Shown here: positions 53,520-64,000 of the stretch, piece by piece | How the letters are laid out: each line of letters starts with the position of its first letter | Position numbering within the stretch: position 1 is the stretch's first letter | Origin: Megaustenia siamemsis | Lineage: Eukaryota; Mollusca; Gastropoda; Stylommatophora; Ariophantidae | Direction of reading: 5' to 3' | Length of the DNA stretch: 64,000 nucleotides | Assembly: GCA_032433765.1 (NCBI GenBank) | Contig: JAVIAB010000073.1 | Coordinates: forward strand, 67,722,087-67,786,086 | Made by a program: the position numbers and the translations under genes | The notes under the pieces: model-generated | Told to the model about the DNA's origin: nothing | Database searches by the model: none | What the model saw: the letters and a program-made list of their open reading frames with translations, nothing else

Positions 53520-53640
53520 ACTTCTCTCTATCGTCCGCCCTTTAATTAAGGAAAGAAGTGGGCGTAGTTTGGTTGTGTCGTAGTTTACAACACGATGCTA
53601 TATATGCGTCTCTCGGCCCAATAATATGGCTTCAGCAGAG
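53520..53640 (+). mobile_element. SINE-like family V, truncated copy
   Basis: Only the first ~120 bp of the family (ctatcgtccgccctttaatt to cggcccaataatatggcttc). It lies about 260 bp after another copy in the same orientation. Confidence 0.65.
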
Positions 53641-53644
53641 AATG

Positions 53645-54130
53645 CTTTCTTCACTGTTTCTTATAGGGGATATGAGTCTGTAATCATTTACCTGTTTTGA
53701 AATTGCCAATTCTTCTCGTAAATAAATGAATCAATGATTCAAAGAACAAAATAAAAAAAATAATTGCGTGATTTTGTTCCCTCACCAGAATTATTTGTTA
53801 TATTTTAACATTAGTTTCATCTGCATTTGATTTAACATATTCTCAGGACTTTCTGCTGTAGACAGGATCATGGCAACTAAAATACCCATGACAAGCGTTT
53901 GTGAAAAATGGTCTGCGGAATTTCCGCTTGACAGGCTTGTCGCTGACTCATCGTTTTAGGCTGCTGTCTGTAACAGGCTTTTTCAGTTTGGTTGTTGAAC
54001 CGTTGGGCACCCGTGAGAAACGGCAATTACCGCAACACGGAAATTAGAAGTGAATGTACAAGCCAGGCCTTACATGGAGATACAGAGAATCATTGGTATA
54101 TTTGTTATTTGGAAAAAAATATTATCCAAT
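53645..54130. other. no gene recognised
   Basis: AT-rich, without motif-bearing frames. Confidence 0.4.
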
Positions 54131-54134
54131 TTCC

Positions 54135-54595
54135 GTGAGGTTAAACCATTTTAGTTGGGAATAAGCAACTTATGATTGTGAATCATGGACATCATCGCAA
54201 ACAGCAAAGAAGAAAATAGATTCATTCGAAACAAAATGCTACAGAAAAATCCTTAAGATACCTTAGATAATGAAAAAGAGCAATGAAGACTTACTAAAAG
54301 ATTTAAACATTAGAAAGAACTGGTTTATAAATACCACTCTACGGAGGAAATTAAAATGCTGTGGCCACGTCAAAAGACACAGCGGGCCGGAAAGAATAAT
54401 AATGGAAGGTATGGTTTCTGGACGACGCACCAGGGGCAGACCAATAAAAAGGTGGTTTCAAGACATAAAGAAGACCGTGAACATGTCAACATAAGCAGTA
54501 GGGGATCTGGCTAGAGACATATTCTTTCAGACAGACTGTGGTGAATGCAATGTTCTGCAAACGACATGAAACCTGATGATGAGTTGGGACGCAAA
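54135..54595 (+). mobile_element. LINE C-terminal fragment (family T)
   Basis: Plus-strand text encodes AKKKIDSFETKCYRKILK (near 54205-54258), RRKLKCCGHVKRHSGPERI (near 54340-54395) and GRRTRGRPIKRWFQDIKKT (near 54418-54474), the standard LINE C-terminal order. It ends in cctgatgatgagttggg. Stops near 54265 and 54495. Confidence 0.72.
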
Positions 54596-54736
54596 AGTGA
54601 CAGCAAACGTGGCTAGCAAGTGACCCACAGATCACAAACTAGCCACCGAGACCAGATCAGAGTAAAGGGATGGCAAAACCGAACCGACGGGAATTATGTA
54701 ATATTCTTTATTTATGAACAATTAAGACTTATTTTA

Positions 54737-55045
54737 AAAAAAATTTTCCCGTGTGCCAGCTTTTGCCTCTGGCGAAGTCCCCAGAGACTAGGAACTGAAT
54801 GTTGCCTGTTAATCAGTTTTTCCCTGACACAGGGGTCCCTCGCCGCACAGGCAGATAACCCCGACTTCAGAGATGCTCATTTTCTCCGTCGAAAAGTAAT
54901 GACGTTTAAAGTCAGGCCACACTGTTGAGACCAGGGGTGGTTGCCACATGGAGAATCACAAATAAAAATCCAACTGGTTCAGCCAGGATTTGAGCTCATA
55001 ACCTCTCTGTCTCGAGACCGGCGTATTGCCTCCAGACTAATCTCT
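54737..55045 (-). mobile_element. tRNA-derived SINE (family alpha), second copy
   Basis: The reverse complement matches 442-767 along its length, including the B-box block gagctcaaatcctgg, the gcaaccacccctggtctcaa block and cagttcctagtctctgggga. An A-rich tail lies at the left end. The head starts near 55045, beside a C-rich run. A target-site duplication was not found. Confidence 0.82.
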
Positions 55046-55246
55046 CTGTCTCTCCCCCCCCCCCCACACCCCCCCCCCAAAAAAAAAAAAAAGAAGTTTA
55101 ATTACATAAATATATTGAGCTTACCACTATTCTTCAATGATAGATTGCATTCAAATTGTCGGAGAACATAGACATGGCTGTACTTCGTCTCGATTGTACC
55201 AGGATTGTTTTTCCCTTGACGTCATCTTACATAGCAAATGTCGGTC

Positions 55247-56356
55247 TTTCAACGCCTTCATCTTCTCACACTCCACATGGCACAACTTGTGATGTAATAC
55301 AATGCTAAACAAATCACATGCCTCCTTCAACTTCTCACACTCCACATGACACAACTTGTGATGTAATACAATGCTAAACAAATCACATGCCTCCTTCAAC
55401 CTCTCACACTCCACATGACACAACTTGTGATGTAATACAATGCTAAACAAATCACATGCCTCCTTCAACCTCTCACACTCCACATGACACAACTTGTGAT
55501 GTAATACAATGCTAAACAAATCACATGCCTCCTTCAACCTCTCACACTCCACATGACACAACTTGTGATGTAATACAATGCTAAACAAATCACATGCCTC
55601 CTTCAACTTCTCACACTCCACATGACACAACTTGTGATGTAATACAATGCTAAACAAATCACATGCCTCCTTCAACTTCTCACACTCCACATGACACAAC
55701 TTGTGATGTAATACAATGCTAAACAAATCACATGCCTCCTTCAACCTCTCACACTCCACATGACACAACTTGTGATGTAATACAATGCTAAACAAATCAC
55801 ATGCCTCCTTCAACCTCTCACACTCCACATGACACAACTTGTGATGTAATACAATGCTAAACAAATCACATGCCTCCTTCAACCTCTCACACTCCACATG
55901 ACACACTTGTGATGTAATACAATGCTAACAAATCACATGCCTCCTTCAACTTCTCACACTCCACATGACACAACTTGTGATGTAATACAATGCTAAACAA
56001 ATCACATGCCTCCTTCAACTTCTCACACTCCACATGACACAACTTGTGATGTATACAATGCTAACAAATCACATGCCTCCTTCAACTCTCACACTCCACA
56101 TGACACAACTTGTGATGTAATACAATGCTAAACAAATCACATGCCTCCTTTAACCTCTCACACTCCACGTGACACAACTTGTGATGTAATACAATGCTAA
56201 ACAAATCACATGCCACCTTCAACCTCTCACACTCCACATGACACAACTTGTGATGTAATACAATGCTAAACAAATCACATGCCTCCTTCAACCTCTCACA
56301 CTCCACATGACACAACTTGTGATATAATACAATGCTAAACAAATCACATGCCTCCT
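55247..56356. repeat. 69-bp satellite, about 16 units
   Basis: Unit of 69 bp starting cacatgcctccttcaacctc. On the minus strand it encodes a 23-residue repeat (RLKEACDLFSIVLHHKL, then CHVECE) that stays open for 251 codons (55151-55906), as 69 is a multiple of three. Single-base losses at about 55905, 55929, 56053 and 56086 break the frame in the right third, which argues against selection on a protein. The edges are partial units. Confidence 0.95.
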
Positions 56357-56577
56357 CGATATCGATATAAGACTATCGGTTATGATTTATTATTGGCCAA
56401 TATTAAAGAATATTTTTTTTAATTCGGGACAAGAATTGACACGTCTTATTACAACGACAGTACGGTCGAAAATAACAAATACTGTCTCGTTCAAAACACT
56501 ACACATGGGCAGCCTAAAATTCAAACTCCCCTCGGCGCTGAAGGGTAATTAGGGATCGTACCCACGTCTGCCTTATT
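56357..56577. other. spacer between two satellites
   Basis: About 220 bp without recognisable features. It contains tatcgatataagactatcgg and AT-rich text. Confidence 0.5.
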
Positions 56578-57580
56578 GTAACTCAACCATCGCTTCCCAG
56601 TATTGATATTGGAACTCAACCATTGTCTATCATTTCCCCGGCATTGATATTGGAACTCAAACCATTATCCATCATTTCCCCGGCATTGATGTTGGAACTC
56701 AAACCATTATCCATCATTTCCCCGGCATTGATATTGGTACTCAAACCATTATCCATCATTTCCCCGGCATTGATGTTGGAACTCAACCATTATCCATCAT
56801 TTCCCCGGCATTGATGTTGGAACTCAAACCATTGTCTATCATTTCCCCGTCATTGATATTGGAACTCAAACCATTATCCATCATTTCCCCGTCTTTGATA
56901 TTGGAACTCAAACCATTATCCATCATTTCCCCGGAATTGATATTGGAACTCAAACCATTATCCATTATTTCCCCGGCATTGATATTGGAACTTAACCATT
57001 ATCCATCATTTCCCCGGCATTGATGTTGGAACTCAAACCATTATCCATCATTTCCTCGGTATTGATATTGGAACTCAAACCATTATCCATCATTTCCCCG
57101 GCATTGATGTTGGAACTCAAACCATTATCCATCATTCCCCGGCATTGTTATGGAACTCAAACCATTATCCATCATTTCTTCGGCACTGATATTGGAAATC
57201 AAACCATTATCCATCATTTCTTCGGCACTGATATTGGAACTCAAACCATTATCCATCTTTCTTCGGCACTGATATTGGAACTCAACCATTGTCTATCATT
57301 TCCCCGGCATTGATGTTGGAACTCAAACCATTATCCATCATTTCCCGGCATTGTTATTGGAACTCAACCATTATCCATCATTTCTTCGGCACTGATGTTG
57401 GAACTCAAACCTTATCCATCATTTCCCCGGCATTGATATTGGAACTTAAACCATTATCCATCATTTCCCCGGCATTGATGTTGGAACTCAAACCATTATC
57501 CATCATTTCCCGGCATTGATGTTGGAACTTAAACCATTATCCATCATTTCCCCGGCACTGATATTGGAACTCAAACCATT

Positions 57581-57840
57581 AAAGGTAAAGTAAAGTACGA
57601 GACTTGAACCGGCGTCTTAACACGCGAGTTTACACCCATATGTGCTCGCCGCCTATCCAGAATGTTCGGAGATTTCTGGATAGTGTCGCTTCAAGCATCG
57701 AAACTCAGATGCGAGGCGACATTCCTCACCTTCTCAGGGTAGTACCCTGGTACCCATTTTTGCCAACGGCTGGGTCGACCGTGGGGGGTATTTGTTTTTT
57801 CCAAACACGAGTACAATTAACACTGCTTCCAGCGGGAATC
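57581..57840 (-). mobile_element. SINE gamma, head-deleted copy 1 in the 42-bp satellite
   Basis: A 260-bp insert entering at ...aaaccatt|aaaggtaaagtaaagtac and leaving at ccagcgggaatc|atcatttccc. Compared with 61268-61597 it lacks the tRNA head. Confidence 0.85.
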
Positions 57841-59421
57841 ATCATTTCCCCGTCATTGATATTGGAACTCAAAACATTATCCATCATTTCCCGGCATTGA
57901 TATTGGAAATCAAACCATTATCTATCATTTCTCCAGTATTGATATTGGAACTCAAACCATTATTCATCATTTCTCCAATATTGATATTGGAACTCAAACC
58001 ATTATCCATCATTTCCCCGGCATTGATATTGGAACTCAAACCATTATCCATCATTTCCCCGTCTTTGATATTGGAACTCAAACCATTATCAATCATTTCC
58101 CCGTCATTGATATTGGAACTCAAACCACTGTCTATCATTTCCCCGGCATTGATGTTGGAACTCAAACCATTGTCTATCATTTCCCCGGCATTGATATTGG
58201 AACTCAAACCATTATCCATCATTTCCCCGGCATTGATGTTGGAACTCAAACCATTATCCATCATTTCCCCGGCATTGATGTTGGAACTCAAACCATTATC
58301 CATCATTTCCCCGGCATTGATATTGGAACTTAAACCATTATCCATCATTTCCCCGGCATTGATATTGGAACTCAAACCATTGTCTATCATTTCCCCGGCA
58401 TTGATATTGGAACTCAAACCATTATCCATCATTTCCCCGGCATTGATATTGGAACTCAAACCATATCCATCATTTCCCGGCATTGATGTTGGAACTCAAA
58501 CCATTATCCATCATTTCCCCGGCATTGATATTGGAACTTAAACCATTATCCATCATTTCCCCGCATTGATATTGGAACTCAAACCATTGTCTATCATTTC
58601 CCGGCATTGGTATTGGAACTCAAACCATTATCCATCATTTCCCCGGCATTGATGTTGGAACTCAAACCATTATCCATCATTTCCCCGGCATTGATATGGT
58701 ACTCAAATCATTATCCATCATTTCCCGGCATTGATGTTGGAACTCAAACCATTATCCATCATTTCCCCGGCATTGATGTTGGAACTCAAACCATTGTCTA
58801 TCATTTCCCCGTCATTGATATTGGAACTCAAACCATTATCCATCATTTCCCCGTCTTTGATTTTGGAACTCAAACCATTATCCATCATTTCCCCGGAATT
58901 GATATTGGAACTCAACCATTATCCATTATTTCCCCGGCATTGATATTGGAACTTAAACCATTATCCATCATTTCCCCGGCATTGATGTTGGAACTCAAAC
59001 CATTATCCATCATTTCCCCGGCATTGTTATTGGAACTCAAACCATTATCCATCATTTCTTCGGCACTGATATTGGAAATCAAACCATTATCCATCATTTC
59101 TTCGGCACTGATATTGGAACTCAAACCATTATCCATCATTTCTTCGGCACTGATATTGGAACTCAAACCATTGTCTATCATTTCCCCGGCATTGATGTTG
59201 GAACTCAAACCATTATCCATCATTTCCCCGGCATTGTTATTGGAACTCAAACCATTATCCATCATTTCTTCGGCACTGATGTTGGAACTCAAACCATTAT
59301 CCATCATTTCCCGGCATTGTTATTGGAATTAAATCCATTATCCATCATTTCTTCGGCCTGATATTGGAACTCAACCATTATCCATCATTTCTTCGGCACT
59401 GATATTGGAACTCAAACCATT

Positions 59422-59681
59422 AAAGGTAAAGTATAGTACGAGACTTGAACCGGCGTCTTAACACGCGAGTTTACACCCATATGTGCTCGGCCGCCTATCC
59501 AGAAATGTTCGGAGATTTCTGGATAGTGTCGCTTCAAGCATCGAAACTCAGATGCGAGGCGACATTCCTCACCTTCCCAGGGTAGTACCTGGTACCCATT
59601 TTTGCCACGGCTGGGTCGACCGTGGGGGTATTTTTTTTTTTCCAAACACGAGTACAATTAACACTGCTTCCAGCGGGAATC
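59422..59681 (-). mobile_element. SINE gamma, head-deleted copy 2 in the 42-bp satellite
   Basis: Same junctions as copy 1 on both sides, 1841 bp away. It is therefore a duplicate of it and not a new insertion. Confidence 0.85.
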
Positions 59682-61267
59682 ATCATTTCCCCGTCATTGA
59701 TATTGGAACTCAAACATTATCCATCATTTCCCCGGCATTGATATTGGAACTCAAACCATTATCTATCATTTCTCCGTATTGATATTGGAACTCAAACCAT
59801 TATTCATCATTTCTCCAATATTGATATTGGAACTCAAACCATTATCCATCATTTCCCCGGCATTGATATTGGAACTCAAACCATTATCCATCATTTCCCC
59901 GTCTTTGATATTGGAACTCAAACCATTATCCATCATTTCCCCGTCATTGATATTGGAACTCAAACCACTGTCCATCATTTCCCCGGCATTGATGTTAGAA
60001 CTCAAACCATTGTCTATCATTTCCCCGGCATTGATATTGGAACTCAAACCATTATCCATCATTTCCCCGGCATTGATGTTGGAACTCAAACCATTATCCA
60101 TCATTTCCCCGGCATTGATATTGGAACTTAAACCATTATCCATAATTTCCCCGGCATTGATATTGGAACTCAAACATTGTCTATCATTTCCCCGTCATTG
60201 ATATTGGAACTCAAACCATTATCCATCATTTCCCGTCTTTGATATTGGAACTCAAACCATTATCCATCATTTTCCCGGAATTGATATTGGAACTCAAACC
60301 ATTATCCATTATTTCCCCGGCATTGATATTGGAACTTAAACCATTATCCATCATTTCCCCGGCATTGATGTTGGAACTCAAACCATTATCCATCATTTCC
60401 TCGGTATTGATATTGGAACTCAAACCATTATCCATCATTTCACCGGCATTGATGTTGGAACTCAAACCATTATCCATCATTTCCCCGGCATTGTTATTGG
60501 AACTCAAACCATTATCCATCATTTCTTCGGCACTGATATTGGAAAATCAAACCATTATCCATCATTTCTTCGGCACTGATATGGAACTCAAACCATTATC
60601 CATCATTTCTTCGGCACTGATATTGGAACTCAAACCATTGTCTATCATTTCCCCGTCATTGATATTGGAACTCAAACCATTATCCATCATTTCCCCGTCT
60701 TTGATATTGGAACTCAAACCATTATCCATCATTTCCCCGGAATTGATATTGGAACTCAAACCATTATCCATTATTTCCCCGGCATTGATATTGGAACTTA
60801 AACCATTATCCATCATTCCCCGGCATTGATGTTGGAACTCAAACCATTATCCATCATTTCCTCGGTATTGATATTGGAACTCAAACCATTATCCATCATT
60901 TCACCGGCATTGTTATTGGAACTCAAACCATTATCCATCATTTCTTCGGCACTGATATTGGAAATCAAACCATTATCCATCATTTCTTCGGCACTGATAT
61001 TGGAACTCAAACCATTATCCATCATTTCCCGGCACTGATATTGGAACTCAAACCATTGTCTATCATTTCCCCGGCATTGATGTTGGAACTCAAACCATTA
61101 TCCATCATTTCTTCGGCACTGATGTTGGAACTCAAACCATTATCCATCATTTCCCCGGCATTGTTATTGGAATTCAAACCATTATCCATCATTTCTTCGG
61201 CACTGATATTGGAACTCAAACCATTATCCATCATTTCTTCGGCACTGATATTGGAACTCAAACCATT

Positions 61268-61597
61268 AAAGGTAAAGTAAAGTACGAGACTTGAACCGGC
61301 GTCTTAACACGCGAGTTTACACCCATATGTGCTCGGCCGCCTATCCAGAAATGTTCGGAGATTTCTGGATAGTGTCGCTTCAAGCATCGAAACTCAGATG
61401 CGAGGCGACATTCCTCACCTTCTCAGGGTAGTACCCTGGTACCCATTTTTGCAACGGCTGGGTCGACCGTGGGGGGTATTTTTTTTTTCCAAACACGAGT
61501 ACAATTAACACTGCTTCCAGCGGGAATCGAATACGGGTTGTCCGAACAACGGTAGTCCAGTCGAGTGGTTTTCCCCAACTAGGCTAACGAGGCCCCT
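61268..61597 (-). mobile_element. SINE gamma, full copy with tRNA head
   Basis: Same left junction as the other two, 1846 bp further on. The right side continues past the gaatc where the others stop and adds ~75 bp that on the minus strand form a tRNA-like head: A box tagcctagttggg (near 61576-61588) and B box tattcgattccc (near 61524-61535). Confidence 0.85.
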
Positions 61598-62066
61598 CAA
61601 ACCATAATCCATCATTTCCCCGTCATTGCTATTGGAACTCAAAACATTATCCATCATTTCCCCGGCATTGATATTGGAAATCAAACCATTATCCATCATT
61701 TCCCCGTCATTGATATTGGAAATCAAACCATTATCTATCATTTCTCCAGTATTGATATTGGAACTCAAACCATTATCCATCATTTCTCCAGTATTGATAT
61801 TGGAACTCAAACCATTATCCATCATTTCCCCGGCATTGATATTGGAACTCTTAACCATTATCCATCATTTCATCGACATTGATATTGGAACTCAAACCAT
61901 TATCCATCATTTCCCCGGCATTGATATTGGAACACTTAACCATTATCCATTATTTCTCCATTATTGATATTGGAACTCAAACCCTTATTCATCATTTTCC
62001 CGCCATTGATATTGGAACTCAAACCATTATCCATCATTTCTCTATTATTGATATTGGAACTCAACA

Positions 62067-62369
62067 AAGGCACACATCAGCACCGGTGCAAAAAATGTCA
62101 GCGACTCATAGCGGGCTGTCTATGTCAGGATCATTATTAAATCAGAACTTTCCAGATCCTCTACCATCTCTCGATGGCTTCCTTGAAACATTTGTCAGTC
62201 TCGCCTATAGAGTCAAGATCAGGTGGGATGATAATCCGCTACTAAAAAACGGCGTTCTGATTTCGAATGTTTAGAGTCAAAATGCGTAAGCAACATTTGC
62301 TGCCAACCACAACACAACATACCTACAGTGTTTTGACGATGAAGATGACAATTTATTCCTTTAGACGAG
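62067..62369. other. spacer, no gene recognised
   Basis: Follows the satellite. An open frame continuing to 62274 has no motif. Confidence 0.4.
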
Positions 62370-62735
62370 GGCCAAAACGCCCATTCAGCAACTGAGCTGA
62401 CTGTCGGTTGACGACCCACAGCTGACTGCATGTGTCAAGGTCGCGAATTGATCAAGACCTAATCCACCTTCCAGAGGTGCTTCTGGAAAAAAAGATAATC
62501 CAGTCTGGCCAAACGATTGGAGACCAAAGAGCGGAAACAACCCGGTACTCAAAAATATCATGCTGAAGTCGGATGTGTTGGTCCGCAAAGCGCAAATATC
62601 ACAACTTAGATGTAAATCGCAAGACAATTCATCTACGCCCACTGAACGTCCTTTCAGTGGCGGACGACGAGAGAAAAGCATTCATTCCTTTAGTAGTCAT
62701 CGGGTTAATGCCAGAAAGACAAATATTCATTTAGT
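62370..62735 (-). mobile_element. SINE-like family V copy
   Basis: On the minus strand it has cgatgactactaaaggaatg, gaaaggacgttcagtgggcg and gaccaacacatccgacttca, in family order through to the 3' block near 62380-62440. Its length agrees with the 381-bp complete copy. Confidence 0.75.
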
Positions 62736-62739
62736 CGTC

Positions 62740-63090
62740 GGATGATCGGAAGAAAAAAAAAGAAATTCGAGAATGTAAAATAACTTTTCATGTTAGAAAT
62801 CGACTATCCCTTCCCTAATATCGAAATGTTTGACCAATTAGACGTTCATTCACTCAATGCATCATGTTCATTCTGCGGATAGATCTGACTGTTCAATATT
62901 GGCAGATTCAGCCACGAGAGAAGATGTCCAGCATAAGACACTAATATTTTACCAAACTACTGACTTATCATGATTGCTTGCTACCAACCGTCTGTCAAGA
63001 CACCAAGGGCCATATATATTTATTCTGAGCAATTCCGTCTTACTACAGCAGATACAATCGAGACCAGAATAAAATATAGCATCTGTCACG
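62740..63090. other. no gene recognised
   Basis: AT-rich, no motif-bearing frame. Confidence 0.4.
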
Positions 63091-63091
63091 T

Positions 63092-63092
63092 T

Positions 63093-63137
<45 letters not shown>

Positions 63138-63283
63138 TCTCTCACGACACACACATCCCCTATTTTTCTCTCTCTCTCGCTCGCACTCACACACACAGAG
63201 AAGTTATCTCTCTCTCACGACACACATACATACGCACACACATTCTATCTCTTACTCTCTTGCACTTACACACACAGATAAGG

Positions 63284-63330
<47 letters not shown>

Positions 63331-63335
63331 GTCTC
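63092..63335. repeat. (CT)n / CA-rich microsatellite
   Basis: Long tctctc runs at 63096-63142 and 63284-63326, with CA-rich text between. Purine-pyrimidine asymmetric strands. Confidence 0.95.
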
Positions 63336-63564
63336 TGTATGTGTGTCGACAACTTACCCTTTCATTAATACCATGTATGTTAGTCATTTCTGCAACAGAT
63401 GTTTGGCTGTAATTATTTTTTCTGTGATAAAAGCTAGTCACGAGAATGTTAAACAGTACAGCCCTCCTGTAATTTGGGGATCTCTCTAATCTAAGATTCA
63501 AATCTTTGCTTCTCAGTCCGGCCTCTTATTCTCCAGATAATGTCCGAAGAGATTCTTTCAGCAC

Positions 63565-64000
63565 AACACCTCTTCTTCTTCTACCTTTTAGCTCCCGGTG
63601 GAGCATAGGTCTTCAACAAACACTTTCCAAGTCGTTCTGTTTTTTGCCATTCTATTAAGATCATTCCATGTCTTCCCCATCATCTTCATCTCTGCTTCTA
63701 TCTGTCTTCTCCAATGATTCCTTGGTCTTCCACTTTGTCTTTTCCCCTGGGATTCCAAAAAGGGTCTGTTGTGTAATACTCTCGGTTGGCTTCCGTAGTG
63801 TGTGTCCTATCCAGCGCCATCGTCTTCGCTGTTTCTCTTTATCCACTGGTATTTGACTGGTACATTTCCATAATTTTATGTTAGTGATTTTGTCCTGCCA
63901 TTTCCATCCTTTTATTCTGCGCAAGCATCCATTAATGAAAATCTGTATCTTCGTGATTGTCAATTTGTTGTTCTCCATGTTTCACAGCCATATAATAGGA
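63565..64000 (-). mobile_element. LINE family X, 3' end (copy 3), runs off the window
   Basis: The minus strand at 63978-63661 encodes, in one frame, LTITKIQIFINGCLRRIKGW, KCTSQIPVDKEKQRRRWRW and IGHTLRKPTESITQQ, ending in a GAAGAAG tail at about 63572-63581. It is the best preserved X C-terminus here, with 105 codons uninterrupted. It continues beyond 64000. Confidence 0.82.

Larger units (their letters stand above)
56578..62066. repeat. 42-bp satellite, 5.5 kb, with ~1.84-kb higher-order repeats
   Basis: Unit of 42 bp starting ttgatattggaactcaaacc then attatccatcatttccccgg. Variants (gtcattg, gtctttg, gaattg, ttcggcactg, ctccagtattg) recur in the same order after about 1.84 kb. Each cycle is marked by one SINE gamma copy. 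Open frames up to 249 codons (57792-58541) with the repeat ALILELKPLSIISP exist because 42 is 3 x 14. One-base losses interrupt them, so I do not call a gene. Confidence 0.95.

Noticed and set aside
57792..58541. 249-codon open frame with the repeat ALILELKPLSIISP
   Set aside because: It is the 42-bp satellite read in one frame. Other frames and the opposite strand are open too, and single-base losses interrupt it in neighbouring cycles.
63092..63335. Ser/Leu-rich frames at 62970-63281 and Arg/Glu-rich frames at 62949-63501
   Set aside because: They are translations of the (CT)n/(GA)n microsatellite.

Overview
The window is nuclear DNA of an animal, probably an invertebrate; a mollusc is a guess from repeat style and not proven. 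Reasons: AT-rich sequence, GT/AG-flanked exons, RTE-like LINEs, tRNA-derived SINEs, a mariner transposon, and no bacterial gene layout. Host coding content is very small. Two exons of a tetraspanin gene on the + strand (21788-21973 and 30055-30129) are the only host exons called with good support. They are separated by an 8.1-kb intron filled with a 19-bp satellite, a LINE, a foldback insertion and a mariner element. One weak candidate exon lies at 1023-1232.

Layout. 0.2-1 kb: a LINE 3' end split by a tRNA-type SINE with a perfect 12-bp target-site duplication (TSD). 3-20 kb: a graveyard of LINE fragments from at least five families (named here X, Y, Z, W, U), including one nearly complete but broken RTE-type element (6.6-10 kb, -), a 381-bp SINE-like element with a 14-bp TSD (10.7-11.1 kb), a 27/28-bp minisatellite (15.7-16.9 kb) and an RNase H relic (18.8-19.4 kb). 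20-30 kb: tetraspanin intron. 31-38 kb: AT microsatellite and minisatellites of 31, 37 and 45 bp, with LINE pieces inserted in or beside them.

40.66-50.24 kb: the most remarkable object, a 9.58-kb near-perfect palindrome (arms of 4.73 and 4.76 kb, 89-bp spacer). It is flanked by an exact 6-bp TSD (catgac) and inserted inside the reverse transcriptase region of a LINE. Its ends are short triplet repeats, (AGT)2 on one side and (ACT)3 on the other. Each arm carries relics that look like the C-terminus of a Polinton/Maverick-type jelly-roll capsid protein followed at once by the N-terminus of an adenovirus-type cysteine protease. I interpret it as a snap-back, defective derivative of a Polinton-like, protein-primed mobile DNA virus/transposon that integrated as a complete palindrome.

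50-64 kb: the rest of the host LINE, rearranged RNase H LINE pieces, more SINE-like copies, a 69-bp satellite (55.2-56.4 kb) and a 5.5-kb array of a 42-bp satellite (56.6-62.1 kb). The 42-bp array has a higher-order period of about 1.84 kb, marked by three copies of one captured tRNA-SINE. A LINE X 3' end runs off the right edge.

How the parts relate: almost everything is mobile or tandem DNA, and the nesting gives a relative chronology (LINEs older; SINEs, palindrome and mariner younger). Several long open frames (for example over 55151-55906, 57792-58541, 37071-37538 and 58607-59332) exist only because the satellite units are multiples of three bases. I do not call them genes.
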